NCBI GenBank assembly: GCA_029961105.1
Contig: JASBVO010000021.1
Coordinates: 45,071 to 109,070, forward strand
Origin: Micrococcus sp.
Lineage (GTDB): Bacteria > Actinomycetota > Actinomycetes > Actinomycetales > Micrococcaceae
Length of the DNA: 64,000 nt
Reading direction: 5' to 3'
Shown in pieces: positions 29,097 to 38,112 of this stretch. Both the position numbers and the translations under genes were made by a program. The notes below the pieces were generated by a model that had not been told where the DNA came from, searched no databases, and saw nothing but the letters and a program-made list of their open reading frames with translations. The stretch's first letter is position 1. Each line of letters opens with the position of its first letter.

Positions 29097-32000
29097 TCAC
29101 TGCCCCAGGGTCAGCAGCAGGTCACCGCCCTCCACGGCCGTGGTCCCGCCGAGCACCACGCGGGTGACGGTGCCGGAGACGCTGGAGGTGATGGCGGCCT
29201 CCATCTTCATGGCCTCGATGGTGGCCACCGTGTCCCCGGCCTCCACCGTGTCCCCCTCGGCCACCGTCACGGAGACGACCCCGGCGAAGGGGGCGGCCAC
29301 CTGGCACTTGTCGGAGGGGTCGGCCTTCTCCGCGGCCCGGGCGGTGGACTCCACGGACCGGTCCCGCACGGTGATCTGCCGGGCCTGGCCGTTGAGCGTG
29401 ACCATCACCGGGCGCATGCCCTTGGCGTCGGGCTCGCCGATCGCCTGGAGCGTGGCCAGCAGACGCACGCCCTTGCCCAGGGAGATGACGTGCTCTCGGC
29501 CGCGCACCAGCCCGTAGAGCCAGTCCCGGGTGTGCAGCACGGAGGTGTCCCCGTACTCGGCACGCCCGGCCTCGAACTCCTGCGTCGGTCCCGGGAACAG
29601 CAGCCGGTTCAGCGTCGCCTGCCGCTCGGGCCCGGGCACCTGCAACGCCGCGCGGTCGGCGTCCGAGAGCTCGGTCTCCATCCGGCGCCGGGCGCGGTTG
29701 CCCAGCGCCCGGGTCCGGAACGGCTCCGGCCAGCCCCCGGGCGGGTCCCCCAGTTCCCCGGAGAGGAAGCCGATCACCGAGTCCGGCAGGTCATAGTCCT
29801 GCGGGTTCTGGGCGAACTGGGCCGGGTCCACGTCCATGCCGACCAGCTGCAGGGCCAGGTCCCCGACCACCTTGGAGCTCGGGGTGACCTTGACGATGTT
29901 GCCGAGCATGTCATTGGCGGCCTCGTACATCCGCTCGATCTCCTCGAAGCGGTCGCCCAGGCCCAGGGCGATGGCCTGCTGGCGCAGGTTCGACAGCTGC
30001 CCGCCCGGGATCTCGTGCCGGTAGACACGGCCGGTCGGCGCCGAGAGCCCGGACTCGAAGGGCCGGTAGACCTCGCGGATGGTCTCCCAGTACGGCTCCA
30101 GGGCGGCCGCGGCGTCCAGGCCAAGGCCGGTGTCCCGCTCGGTGTGCTCCAGGGCCGCCACCAGGGCGGACATCGGCACCTGGCTGGTGGTCCCGGCCAT
30201 GGACGCCACGGCGGTGTCCACCGCGTCCACGCCCGCCTCGGCGGCGGCGAGCAGGGTCGCCAGCTGGCCGCCGGCCGTGTCGTGCGTGTGCAGGTGCACC
30301 GGCAGGTCGAACTCCGCGCGCAGCGCCCCGACCAGCTCCCGGGCCGCCTGCGGCCGCAGCAACCCGGCCATGTCCTTGATGCCCAGCACGTGCGCGCCGG
30401 CGTCGACCATCTGCCGGGCCAGGCCGAGGTAGTACTCCAGCGTGTACAGGTCCTCGGCCGGGTCCAGCAGGTTGCCGGTGTAGCACAGGGCCGCCTCGGC
30501 CACCGCCGTGCCGGTGGCCCGGACCGCGTCGATGGCCGGGGCGATCTGCCGCACGTCGTTCAGCGCGTCGAAGATCCGGAAGATGTCCACGCCCGTCGCG
30601 GCGGCCTCGGCCACGAAGGCGTTGGTCACCTCCACCGGGTAGGGCGTGTAGCCGACCGTGTTGCGCCCGCGCAGCAGCATCTGCAGGGGGATGTTCGGCA
30701 TCTCCTGGCGCAGCCGGCACAGCCGGTCCCACGGGTCCTCGCCGAGGAACCGCAGGGCCACGTCGTAGGTGGCCCCGCCCCAGGCCTCCACCGAGAACAG
30801 CCCGGGCAGCGTGTGCGCGACCGCCGGGGCGGCAGCCAGCAGGTCCCGGGTACGCACCCGGGTGGCCAGCAGGGACTGGTGGGCATCGCGGAAGGTCGTG
30901 TCCGTGACCGCTAGCTCGGTGCGCCCGCGCAGCTCCGCGGCGAAGCCCTCCGGGCCCTTCTGCTGCAACACCTGGCGCCAGCCGGCCGGCGGCTGCTGCC
31001 CCGAGGGGCCGTCGAAGGGGCTGCGGTCCGGCTCCTGGGACTTGTCCCCCGGGAACGCCGGCAGCTTGTCCCGCGGGTCGATCCCGTCCACGCGGGGCCC
31101 GTGCGGCTGGTTCACCGTGACGTCGGCGAGGTACTGCAGGGCCTTGGAACCGCGGTCCTGGCTGCGGTTGACCTGCGCCAGCTCCGGGTGCGCGTCGATG
31201 AAGTCGGTGGCCACGTCCCCGGCCACGAACGTCGGGTCGTCCAGCACGTTCATCAGGAACGGGATGTTCGTGGCCACCCCGCGCACCCGGAACTCGGCCA
31301 GGGCCCGCCGGGCCCGGCGCACCGCCGTCGCGTAGTCCCGCCCGCGGCAGGTGAGCTTGACCAGCATCGAGTCGAAGTGCGGGCTGATCTCCGCCCCGGT
31401 GTAGATGGTGCCCCCGTCCAGGCGCACCCCGGAGCCGCCGGCCGAGCGGTAGGCGGTGATGGTGCCGGTGTCCGGACGGAACCCGTTGGCCGGGTCCTCC
31501 GTGGTGATCCGGCACTGCAGCGCGGCCCCCCGGATCCTCAGCTGGTCCTGGCGGATACCGAGCTCATCGAGGGTCTGCCCGGCAGCGATGCGCAGCTGGG
31601 AGCCGACCAGGTCGACGTCGGTGATCTCCTCCGTGACGGTGTGCTCCACCTGGATCCGCGGGTTCATCTCGATGAACACGTGCTGCCCGGCCCGCTCCCC
31701 CGCGGTGTCCACCAGGAACTCCACGGTGCCGGCATTGACGTAGCCCATGGCCCGGGCGAACTTCACCGCATCGGCGTAGAGGGCCTGGCGGATGGACTCG
31801 TCCAGCTGCGGGGCCGGGGCGATCTCGATGACCTTCTGGTGGCGGCGCTGCATGGAGCAGTCCCGCTCGAACAGGTGCACGATCTCCCCGGTGGAGTCCG
31901 CCAGGATCTGGACCTCGATGTGCCGCGGCCGCAGCACCGCCTGCTCCAGGAACACCGTCGCATCGCCGAACGCGGTCTCGGCCTCGCGCATGGCCGCGCT

Positions 32001-32567
32001 GAGCGCATCGGGCAGCTGGGCAGCGGTCTCGACCCGGCGCATGCCGCGACCGCCACCGCCGGCCACGGCCTTGACGAACAGCGGGAAGCCGATCCCCTCG
32101 GCCTGGCCGATGAGCCACTCGGCGTCCGCGCTGGGCTCGGAGGACTTCAGGGTCGGGATGCCCGCGGCCTTGGCGGCCCGCAGGGCCTCCACCTTGTTAC
32201 CCGTCAGCTCCAGAACGTCCGCCGGCGGCCCGACGAAGGTGATCCCCGCCTCCGCGGCGGCCCGGGCCAGACCCGCGTTCTCCGACAGGAACCCGTAACC
32301 GGGGTAGATGGCATCACACCCGGACTCCTTCGCCACCCGGATGATCTCATCCACGTCCAGGTACGCGCGGATCGGGTGCCCCTCCTCCCCGATCCGGTAG
32401 GCCTCATCGGCCTTCTGCCGGTGGATGGAGTTGCGGTCCTCGTGCGGGTACACCGCCACGGTCCGGGCACCCAGCTCGTAACAGGCGCGGAAGGCGCGAA
32501 CCGCGATCTCCCCGCGGTTGGCGACCAGCACCTTCGAGAACATTCCATCGGTGGCGTTGGATGACAT
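29097..32567 (-). CDS. pyc: Pyruvate carboxylase
   Basis: A biotin enzyme that carboxylates pyruvate to oxaloacetate to refill the TCA cycle. The 1,156-residue chain has a biotin carboxylase domain (KVLVANRGEIAVRAF at the start, GGGGRGMRRV, EMNPRIQVEHTVTEE), a carboxyltransferase domain starting at TDTTFRDAHQSLLATRVRT with metal-binding HTHDTAGG, and a C-terminal biotinyl domain with the biotinylated Lys in EAMKMEA. Length is normal for single-chain PYC. The ATG at 32567 has a strong AGGAGG 6 bases upstream on the minus strand; the open frame to 32672 is an extension without similarity. Confidence 0.96.
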   Translation of the reverse strand: MSSNATDGMFSKVLVANRGEIAVRAFRACYELGARTVAVYPHEDRNSIHRQKADEAYRIGEEGHPIRAYLDVDEIIRVAKESGCDAIYPGYGFLSENAGLARAAAEAGITFVGPPADVLELTGNKVEALRAAKAAGIPTLKSSEPSADAEWLIGQAEGIGFPLFVKAVAGGGGRGMRRVETAAQLPDALSAAMREAETAFGDATVFLEQAVLRPRHIEVQILADSTGEIVHLFERDCSMQRRHQKVIEIAPAPQLDESIRQALYADAVKFARAMGYVNAGTVEFLVDTAGERAGQHVFIEMNPRIQVEHTVTEEITDVDLVGSQLRIAAGQTLDELGIRQDQLRIRGAALQCRITTEDPANGFRPDTGTITAYRSAGGSGVRLDGGTIYTGAEISPHFDSMLVKLTCRGRDYATAVRRARRALAEFRVRGVATNIPFLMNVLDDPTFVAGDVATDFIDAHPELAQVNRSQDRGSKALQYLADVTVNQPHGPRVDGIDPRDKLPAFPGDKSQEPDRSPFDGPSGQQPPAGWRQVLQQKGPEGFAAELRGRTELAVTDTTFRDAHQSLLATRVRTRDLLAAAPAVAHTLPGLFSVEAWGGATYDVALRFLGEDPWDRLCRLRQEMPNIPLQMLLRGRNTVGYTPYPVEVTNAFVAEAAATGVDIFRIFDALNDVRQIAPAIDAVRATGTAVAEAALCYTGNLLDPAEDLYTLEYYLGLARQMVDAGAHVLGIKDMAGLLRPQAARELVGALRAEFDLPVHLHTHDTAGGQLATLLAAAEAGVDAVDTAVASMAGTTSQVPMSALVAALEHTERDTGLGLDAAAALEPYWETIREVYRPFESGLSAPTGRVYRHEIPGGQLSNLRQQAIALGLGDRFEEIERMYEAANDMLGNIVKVTPSSKVVGDLALQLVGMDVDPAQFAQNPQDYDLPDSVIGFLSGELGDPPGGWPEPFRTRALGNRARRRMETELSDADRAALQVPGPERQATLNRLLFPGPTQEFEAGRAEYGDTSVLHTRDWLYGLVRGREHVISLGKGVRLLATLQAIGEPDAKGMRPVMVTLNGQARQITVRDRSVESTARAAEKADPSDKCQVAAPFAGVVSVTVAEGDTVEAGDTVATIEAMKMEAAITSSVSGTVTRVVLGGTTAVEGGDLLLTLGQ

Positions 32568-32780
32568 GGAGCCTCCTGGGCTGCCCGGCGGGTGTGCCGG
32601 GACACGATCAGGCGCGGTCAGCGCTCGGTGGAGCCACCTCGTTGTGGCTTGCATCACCCGCCAGTGTTGCACACGCCCCCCGCCCTCACTACGTGAGACA
32701 CGTCACACCGGGCTCGGCACTAGGATGGACCAGGGCCCCGGGCCACCCACCGTCTGGTCGACAGTCAGGATTCCACCGCC

Positions 32781-33635
32781 GTGCAGATCATCTCCATCTC
32801 CAGCCTCAAGGGCGGGGTCGGCAAGACCTCGGTCACCCTCGGACTGGCCTCGGCGGCGCAGGCACAGGGCATCCCCACGCTCGTGGTGGACATGGATCCG
32901 CACGCTGACGCCACGACGGGCCTGGCGGTCCGGCAGGATGCCGGGACCGAGGACGTGGGCACGTTGCTCTCCCATCCACGACGAGCGTCCCTGCCCGACC
33001 ACGTGGTCGCCTCCGGATGGCCCAGCGCCGCGGCGGTCTCCCCGGCCGACGGCACCCGGGAGTCCGCGCCCCGCCGCGCACCCACGGTCCTCGACGTCGT
33101 CCGGGGCTCCTCACGGACGTCACTGTACGAGCGCCCGACGACCCGGCAGCGGGAACTGCGCCGGCTCACCCAGTTGCTGGAGCCCGTGACCCGCTACGCC
33201 CTGGTCCTCATCGACTGCCCCCCGGCACTCAACGGGGTCACGCGGATGGCCTGGGCCGCCTCGACGGACGTGCTCCTGGTGGCCGAGCCGAGCCTGTTCT
33301 CGGTCGCCGGCACAGAACGCACCCTGCGGGCGCTGGACCTGTTCCGCAGGGAGTACGCCCAGGGGGTGACGTCCACCGGCGTGGTGGCGAACCGTGTCCG
33401 CCCGGCCAGCGTGGAGCACCAGTTCCGCCTCGGCGAGATGGAACGGATGTACGGCGACCGGCTGCTCCCGGTGGCCATCCCGGAGCAGGGCAACTGGCAG
33501 CAGATCCAGGGGGCCGCGTGGCCGGTCCATGCCTGGCCCGGCCAGACGGCCGCGCAGTCGGCCGCGCTGTTCGACGACCTGCTGGCAGCGATCCACCGGC
33601 CGTTGAAGGACCGCCGCGGCCAGCGCCGGCACTGA
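32781..33635 (+). CDS. ParA/MinD-like ATPase
   Basis: The 284-residue protein has the deviant Walker A motif KGGVGKTSVTLGLA near residue 10, the A' motif VVDMDPHADATTGLA and a Walker B region LVLIDCPPALNGVTRMA, which define ParA-family positioning ATPases. No parB lies beside it, so a role in chromosome partition cannot be assumed; orphan ParA proteins also position other cargo. It starts with GTG at 32781; a TAGGAT at 32721-32726 is a possible -10. It is convergent with the MerR gene, with a strong hairpin between them. Confidence 0.87.
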   Translation: MQIISISSLKGGVGKTSVTLGLASAAQAQGIPTLVVDMDPHADATTGLAVRQDAGTEDVGTLLSHPRRASLPDHVVASGWPSAAAVSPADGTRESAPRRAPTVLDVVRGSSRTSLYERPTTRQRELRRLTQLLEPVTRYALVLIDCPPALNGVTRMAWAASTDVLLVAEPSLFSVAGTERTLRALDLFRREYAQGVTSTGVVANRVRPASVEHQFRLGEMERMYGDRLLPVAIPEQGNWQQIQGAAWPVHAWPGQTAAQSAALFDDLLAAIHRPLKDRRGQRRH

Positions 33636-33661
33636 CCGGTCGCCCTCCCGTCCGCCACCGA

Positions 33662-33708
33662 CGACGACGGCCCCGCGCCTGCCAGCGGCAGGTACGGGGC
33701 CGTCGTCG
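33662..33708. terminator. Bidirectional terminator between parA-like and merR genes
   Basis: CGACGACGGCCCCG (33662-33675) pairs with CGGGGCCGTCGTCG (33695-33708), a 14-bp stem, and the loop itself holds a second small hairpin (CCTGCC/GGCAGG). It lies between two convergent genes and can serve both. Confidence 0.8.
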
Positions 33709-33729
33709 GGACAGGGCCGGTGCGGCGCC

Positions 33730-34329
33730 TCAGGAGGCGGACTTGCGCCGCGCGCGCCGCTGGGAGAGCTCGTCACCGGGGAAGTCGTCGGAGGCATCGT
33801 GCAGCTGCTCGGAGGGCAGCTCGGCGAGGGATCCCTCGACCTCGCGCCACACGCGGCCGACGGCGATGCCGAAGACGCCCTGCCCGCCCTGGACTAGGTC
33901 GATGACCTCGTCGGCGGAGGTGCACTCGTACACCGAGGCACCGTCGCTCATGAGGGTGATCTGCGCCAGGTCGTCCACGCCCCGCTCCCGCAGGTGCTCG
34001 ACGGCCGACCGGATCTGCTGCAGGGACACACCGGTGTCGAGGAGCCGCTTGACGACCTTGAGCACGAGGATGTCGCGGAAGGAGTAGAGGCGCTGCGTGC
34101 CGGAGCCGCTGGCCCCCCGCACCGTGGGCACCACGAGGCCGGTGCGGGCCCAGTAGTCCAGCTGGCGATACGTGATCCCGGCCGCCTTGCACGCGGTGGG
34201 ACCGCGGTAGCCGGCGCCCTCGTCGAGCCTCGGCAGGTCTTCGGTGAACAGCATGCCCTGCGCCGGGGTGCGCGGGGGCACGTGATGCGTCACGGCCGGG
34301 GACTGCCCGGCCTCGCCCTTCGGACTCAC
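33730..34329 (-). CDS. MerR-family transcriptional regulator (Rv1830 type)
   Basis: The 199-residue protein has a MerR winged-helix near residues 40-105: GPTACKAAGITYRQLDYWARTGLV followed by YSFRDILVLKVVKRLLDTGV. The C-terminal part has a small dimerisation helix and a domain of unknown ligand; no cysteine cluster for metal sensing is seen. It is the last gene of a block matching Rv1826-Rv1830. The GTG at 34329 follows CCAGGAGGGTT, a good ribosome site; the ORF upstream to 34536 is not supported. Family members influence division and carbon-source genes, but its targets here are unknown. Confidence 0.87.
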   Translation of the reverse strand: MSPKGEAGQSPAVTHHVPPRTPAQGMLFTEDLPRLDEGAGYRGPTACKAAGITYRQLDYWARTGLVVPTVRGASGSGTQRLYSFRDILVLKVVKRLLDTGVSLQQIRSAVEHLRERGVDDLAQITLMSDGASVYECTSADEVIDLVQGGQGVFGIAVGRVWREVEGSLAELPSEQLHDASDDFPGDELSQRRARRKSAS

Positions 34330-34416
34330 TGGAACCCTCCTGGTCTCAGGTCCACACGGGGAAAGGAAGTCGCCCGCCGGTCCGGACCAGCGGCACGCGA
34401 CGGGTATCGACCCGGC

Positions 34417-34467
34417 GTGGAACCGCTGACCGGTGCGAATGGACCGGCAGGCAATGTGGAACCTCTG
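34417..34467. promoter_or_regulatory. Repeated GTGGAACC motif upstream of the MerR gene
   Basis: GTGGAACCGCTG (34417-34428) recurs as GTGGAACCTCTG (34456-34467), 39 bases apart, in the 252-base spacer before the merR start. They may be an operator, possibly for the regulator itself; no clear -10 was identified. Confidence 0.35.
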
Positions 34468-34581
34468 CTGACGACGGTAGGCCCGTGGAGGGCCGCGGTC
34501 AAAGACCCTGTCGCTTTCACCCCGAACGTGTCGCATCCCCTGCGAGGCACCGGCGGCCCCCAGAAGGCCGCCGCCCCGGCG

Positions 34582-35139
34582 TCACGACTGCCCCGGACCG
34601 CCGTCGGCGAAGTCCTCGGGGTCCACGGAATCGAGGAACTCCCGGAACTTGTTCAGCTCGGCGTCGCGGTCCGCGGAGCGGGACACGCCGGTGACCGACT
34701 CATCGGTCTCGTTCTCGTCCTCATCCTCGAGCGCCTGCTCCGGGTCCACGCCGGCGTCGTGGAGGACTTCCGCCGCGCACAGCACGGGCACCCCCGCGCG
34801 TAGGGCGCAGGCGATGGCGTCGGACGCCCGGGCATCCACCCGGGCGCCGTTGCCGAGGACCAGCTCGGCGTGGAAGACGGCGTCCCGGACCGAACTGATC
34901 CGGACGGACTCCAGGGCGGCGCCCGCCGCGGCGATGACGTCGACGAGCAGGTCGTGGGTCATGGGACGCGGCGGGGTGATCCCCTGCTGCCAGAGTGCGA
35001 TCGCACTGGCCTCCGGCGCGCCCACCCAGATGGGGACGAGCGTGCCGGTGCCGGGATCCTGGAGGAGTACGAGCGGCTGGTTTCCGGGCAGCTCCACCCG
35101 GACCCCCAGTACCGTCATCTCCACGTCGGGAAGGGCCAT
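34582..35139 (-). CDS. DUF151 bifunctional nuclease family protein (Rv1829 type)
   Basis: The 185-residue protein carries the DUF151 core: MTVLGVRVELPGNQPLVLLQD, LVPIWVGAPEASAIALWQQG, RPMTHDLLVDVI and VDARASDAIACALRAGVPVL. Relatives include bifunctional nucleases that act on DNA and RNA in vitro; the cellular role in actinobacteria is unclear. A C-terminal acidic tail of about 50 residues extends beyond the domain. It lies between two MerR genes, 7 bases after the ftsR stop, and is probably cotranscribed with it. Confidence 0.88.
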   Translation of the reverse strand: MALPDVEMTVLGVRVELPGNQPLVLLQDPGTGTLVPIWVGAPEASAIALWQQGITPPRPMTHDLLVDVIAAAGAALESVRISSVRDAVFHAELVLGNGARVDARASDAIACALRAGVPVLCAAEVLHDAGVDPEQALEDEDENETDESVTGVSRSADRDAELNKFREFLDSVDPEDFADGGPGQS

Positions 35140-35146
35140 GACTGCC

Positions 35147-35896
35147 TCACGAGTCCAGTTCTGCGACCGCGGCGCCCACCAGGGCGCTGTGGAGGCCCAG
35201 GCAGGCCTCGCTGATCTCCCGCGCGGTCTCGGCCACCCGGGCGCCGGCCGCGGAGTCGCGGCGGCTCGCCAGGGGGGCCGTGACGCGTTCGATGAGGCCG
35301 AGTTCGCGGTCCGCGGCCGCCCGGAACGGGCGCAGGTGCCGGGGTTCCAGCCCGTGCGAGGCCAGTACCACGGCCGAGCGGGTGGCCTTGAGGGAGTGCT
35401 CGCTGTACCGCCCGTCCTCGTCGGCGGCGATCATGCCGTACTGCTCGAGCGAGTCCAGCAGCTCGGCGCTGGCCCCCGAGATGCCCTGCAGCTCGGCGCG
35501 GGTCAGGGGCCGGGTGTGCCCGGCCAGTTCCTGGGCGAGCTGGTCCGAGACCGAGCGCGGCGTCAGGGTGAGCCCACCGGGCAGCGACTCGGGATGGTCC
35601 CCGCGGTCGACGGCGTCCAGGTAGTCCTTGATGACCTTCAGCGGCAGGTACTGGTCACGCTGCAGCGCCAGGATGAACCGCAGGCGGTCGACGTCGGCGT
35701 CAGTGTACTTCCGGTACCCCGCCGCGGTACGGCGGGGGGTGATCAGGCCCTTCTCCTCCAGGAAGCGGATCTTGGAGGCGCTGGCCTGGGGGAAGTCCTC
35801 CTTGAGCTCGCCGAGGACCTCGCCGATGTTCATCACGGCGCGGCTGGCACCGGTCGTGGCGGTGGAGACGGTGCGGCGGGAGGCTGCTGCGGTCAC
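35147..35896 (-). CDS. ftsR: MerR-like regulator FtsR (Rv1828 type)
   Basis: FtsR in Corynebacterium and its mycobacterial homolog Rv1828 are MerR-type activators of ftsZ and related genes. The 249-residue protein has an N-terminal winged helix (MNIGEVLGELKEDFPQASAS, KIRFLEEKGLITPRR, YRKYTDADVDRLRFIL) and a long C-terminal helical domain ending VGAAVAELDS. The first 21 residues are Ser/Thr/Ala-rich and an internal ATG (MNIGEV) is an alternative start. Its position after garA and before DUF151 matches Rv1827-Rv1829, which supports the name. Confidence 0.86.
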   Translation of the reverse strand: MTAAASRRTVSTATTGASRAVMNIGEVLGELKEDFPQASASKIRFLEEKGLITPRRTAAGYRKYTDADVDRLRFILALQRDQYLPLKVIKDYLDAVDRGDHPESLPGGLTLTPRSVSDQLAQELAGHTRPLTRAELQGISGASAELLDSLEQYGMIAADEDGRYSEHSLKATRSAVVLASHGLEPRHLRPFRAAADRELGLIERVTAPLASRRDSAAGARVAETAREISEACLGLHSALVGAAVAELDS

Positions 35897-35958
35897 GGAG
35901 TTCCTCGGGTCTTCCTTCGGTGGCGTTCGACGATCTGGCTCGGGCCCGGCGGCCCGGC

Positions 35959-36414
35959 TCAGGCGCTGGGCCGCTGGGTACCGGCGTAGAACGTCAGCCT
36001 GAACTTGCCGATCTGCACTTCCATCCCCGAGCGCAGGGCCACCGAGTCGACCCGGTCGTGGTTGACGTAGGTGCCGTTGAGGGAACCGGAGTCCACGACG
36101 ACGAATCCCTCCCCCGAACGGCGGAATTCCGCATGCTTGCGGGAGACCGTCACGTCGTCGAGGAAGATGTCCGCGTTGGGGTGGCGTCCGACGGTGGTCA
36201 CGTCCTGGTCCAGCAGGAACCGCGCGCCCTGGTTGGGGCCGGCGTGGGCCACGAGCAGGGCCGAACCGATGGGCAGCGCGTTGATCGCCGCACGGTCCTC
36301 CTCATCGAGCGAGCGGACGACGGGGCCGCCGAGGTCGGGCAGGCCGATGCTGGTGGTCTGCGCCTCTGGCTCGGTTCCCGAGTCCCTGCCGCCCGGATGC
36401 TGGGTGCCTGACAT
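35959..36414 (-). CDS. garA: FHA-domain regulator GarA/OdhI
   Basis: GarA/OdhI binds and inhibits 2-oxoglutarate dehydrogenase and adjusts glutamate metabolism depending on phosphorylation by PknG/PknB-type kinases. The 151-residue protein has a flexible N-terminus with a TTS motif at residues 20-22 (QTTS here, ETTS in the classic proteins), where the regulatory phosphothreonine lies, and an FHA domain with VGRHPNADIFLDD, VSRKHAEF and SGSLNGTYVN, all phosphopeptide-contact motifs present. The ATG at 36414 follows GGAGGAGCA; an upstream ATG at 36444 is less likely. It follows gcvH by 65 bases. Confidence 0.92.
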   Translation of the reverse strand: MSGTQHPGGRDSGTEPEAQTTSIGLPDLGGPVVRSLDEEDRAAINALPIGSALLVAHAGPNQGARFLLDQDVTTVGRHPNADIFLDDVTVSRKHAEFRRSGEGFVVVDSGSLNGTYVNHDRVDSVALRSGMEVQIGKFRLTFYAGTQRPSA

Positions 36415-36479
36415 TGCTCCTCCGAGGTGGTGTCCGGCCCGCACCGCGGCGGGCCGGTCGTAGTGATTCCGTGACTTGA

Positions 36480-36866
36480 CTAGCCTACCTGCTGACGGTA
36501 GCCCTCCGCATCGAGCAGGGACTCCACCTGGGCCGGATCCTTCAGGGAGATCTCCATCAGCCAGCCGTCACCGTAGGGATCGGCGTTCACCTTGGCGGGA
36601 TCGGCGTCGAGGTCCTCGTTGCGGGCCGTGACGGTTCCGGTGACGGGCGCGAACAGGTCGCTGACGGACTTGGTGGACTCCACCTCGCCCACGGTGGACT
36701 CGGCCTCGACCTCTGCCCCGACCTCCGGCAGGTCCACGTAGACCACGTCACCGAGGGCGTCCTGGGCGAAGTCCGTGATGCCGATGCGGACGACCCCATC
36801 GGCGTCGGGGCCGGAGACCCACTCGTGCTCGGCGCTGTAGCGAAGCCCGTCGGGGATGTTGCTCAT
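36480..36866 (-). CDS. gcvH: Glycine cleavage system H protein
   Basis: GcvH carries the lipoyl arm that moves the methylamine group between glycine cleavage enzymes, and also serves in lipoate supply. The 128-residue protein has YSAEHEWV at the start, DALGDVVYVDLPEVG, and the lipoylation site in VGEVESTKSVSDLFAPV (Lys in STKS), with the usual NADPYGDGWL near the end. The ATG follows a TGGAGGT ribosome site. No gcvT or gcvP is in the window; in mycobacteria gcvH also sits alone beside garA. Confidence 0.95.
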   Translation of the reverse strand: MSNIPDGLRYSAEHEWVSGPDADGVVRIGITDFAQDALGDVVYVDLPEVGAEVEAESTVGEVESTKSVSDLFAPVTGTVTARNEDLDADPAKVNADPYGDGWLMEISLKDPAQVESLLDAEGYRQQVG

Positions 36867-36930
36867 GGTACCTCCAGGTGGTCGGGACGCTGGACCGCCC
36901 TGAACGGGTCCACGCGATACAGCTCCGAGA

Positions 36931-37830
36931 CTACTGGGGTCCCGGGCCGGGCGCCAATGGCGCCCGGGCGCCCCCGGCGACGAGCCCCAGCAGGTCCACC
37001 AGCCGCTCCCGCTCCCCCTCCGGCACCGGCGCCAGGATGCGCTCCTGGACCCGCTGGACCGGCCGGTGGACGTTGCGCAGCACCTCCCGGCCGGCCGGGG
37101 TCAGGGCCACTCGCCGCGTCCGCCGGTCCAACGGATCGGCGGTCCGCTCGGTCCACCCCCGGGCCTCGAGCCGGCCGAGCACGTCCGAGGCACTGGACCG
37201 GTCGACGGCCGATGCCTCGGCCAGCGCGCCCTGTCCCATGTCCCCGGCGCGCAGCAGCACGTCGAGCACCGCGAACTGGGGACCGGTCAGCTGCCCGCCC
37301 AGCTCCTCGGACCACAGGACGGCGTGCCGCTGCTGGGCCAGCCGGATCAGGTGGCCGGGCCGGCGGTCCTGGGCGGAGGGGTCGACGTCGGCCACCTGGG
37401 CCAGGTGTGCCACGAACCAGTCCCGGTCTGCCGGAGCCACGGGCGCCAGGAACCGCGACTGGACACGGGCCACCGGCGGGGCCAGCCCCGCCAGCGCCGC
37501 CCCTGAGGGTGCGGTCAGCGAGATGACCTGGCGTCGGCCGTACCGGGGGTCGCGGACCTGCCGGAGCCAGCCCTGGTCCTTGAGCCGGCGGACGATCCCG
37601 GCCGTGGTCGACCGGTCGAGCCCGGCCCGGGTGCCGAGGGTGTTCTGGTCCAGTCCGGAGCCGGCGCCCGCGAGCGTGGCCAGCAGCGAGTACTGCGAGG
37701 GAGTGAGGGTCGCCCCGACCTCCTCGGACCACAGGACGTTGTGCACCTGGTGGCAGCGGCGCAGCAGGTGTCCGACGAGCGCGCCCCGCCCGGGGCCCCG
37801 CTCCTGTCCGTGCCCGTCCGGGTCCACCAT
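36931..37830 (-). CDS. Double-domain MarR regulator (two fused MarR units)
   Basis: The 299-residue protein consists of two full MarR domains in tandem, about residues 1-148 and 150-290. Each has the recognition helix-turn-helix and wing: LDRSTTAGIVRRLKDQGWL with DPRYGRR in the first, VDRSSASDVLGRLEARGWT with DPLDRRTRR in the second, and both contain VLWSEE followed by LT at the start of their dimerisation helices. Ordinary MarR proteins are about 150 residues and act as dimers, so this may be an intramolecular dimer. It is divergent from the aromatic hydroxylase gene and probably controls it. The ATG at 37830 follows GGAAGG. Confidence 0.85.
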   Translation of the reverse strand: MVDPDGHGQERGPGRGALVGHLLRRCHQVHNVLWSEEVGATLTPSQYSLLATLAGAGSGLDQNTLGTRAGLDRSTTAGIVRRLKDQGWLRQVRDPRYGRRQVISLTAPSGAALAGLAPPVARVQSRFLAPVAPADRDWFVAHLAQVADVDPSAQDRRPGHLIRLAQQRHAVLWSEELGGQLTGPQFAVLDVLLRAGDMGQGALAEASAVDRSSASDVLGRLEARGWTERTADPLDRRTRRVALTPAGREVLRNVHRPVQRVQERILAPVPEGERERLVDLLGLVAGGARAPLAPGPGPQ

Positions 37831-37991
37831 GCGCTGCCTTCCCGCGTGTACTCCACGCTCCGTATCCGTGCGTGGGCGGACGATCGGCAGGACGGCCAGG
37901 TCGGTCCGTCAGGACCGTTCTGGACGGAGGCCGCTCAGGGCGGGCGTCGCAGGGCTGTCCCCGCGGATACCGGCACGGCCCACGCAACAGG

Positions 37992-38032
37992 CACAGCATA
38001 CTGTGGTTCCTGTCACGCGACTGCGTTATGAT
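37992..38032 (+). promoter_or_regulatory. Hydroxylase promoter with an inverted repeat over the -35 region
   Basis: CACAG-CATA-CTGTG (37992-38005) is a perfect inverted repeat flanked by ACAGG on the left and CCTGT on the right. A -10 TATGAT lies at 38027-38032 and a weak -35 GTGGTT at 38003-38008, 18 bases apart, so the repeat overlaps the -35. The double-domain MarR encoded divergently is the likely binder. Confidence 0.55.
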
Positions 38033-38112
38033 CGCCCAGAAACATTCAGCACACGGACGAATGGTGGGGACTCCCGCCACGTGACCGACTCCCACCGGCG
38101 AGAAGGAGCCTC

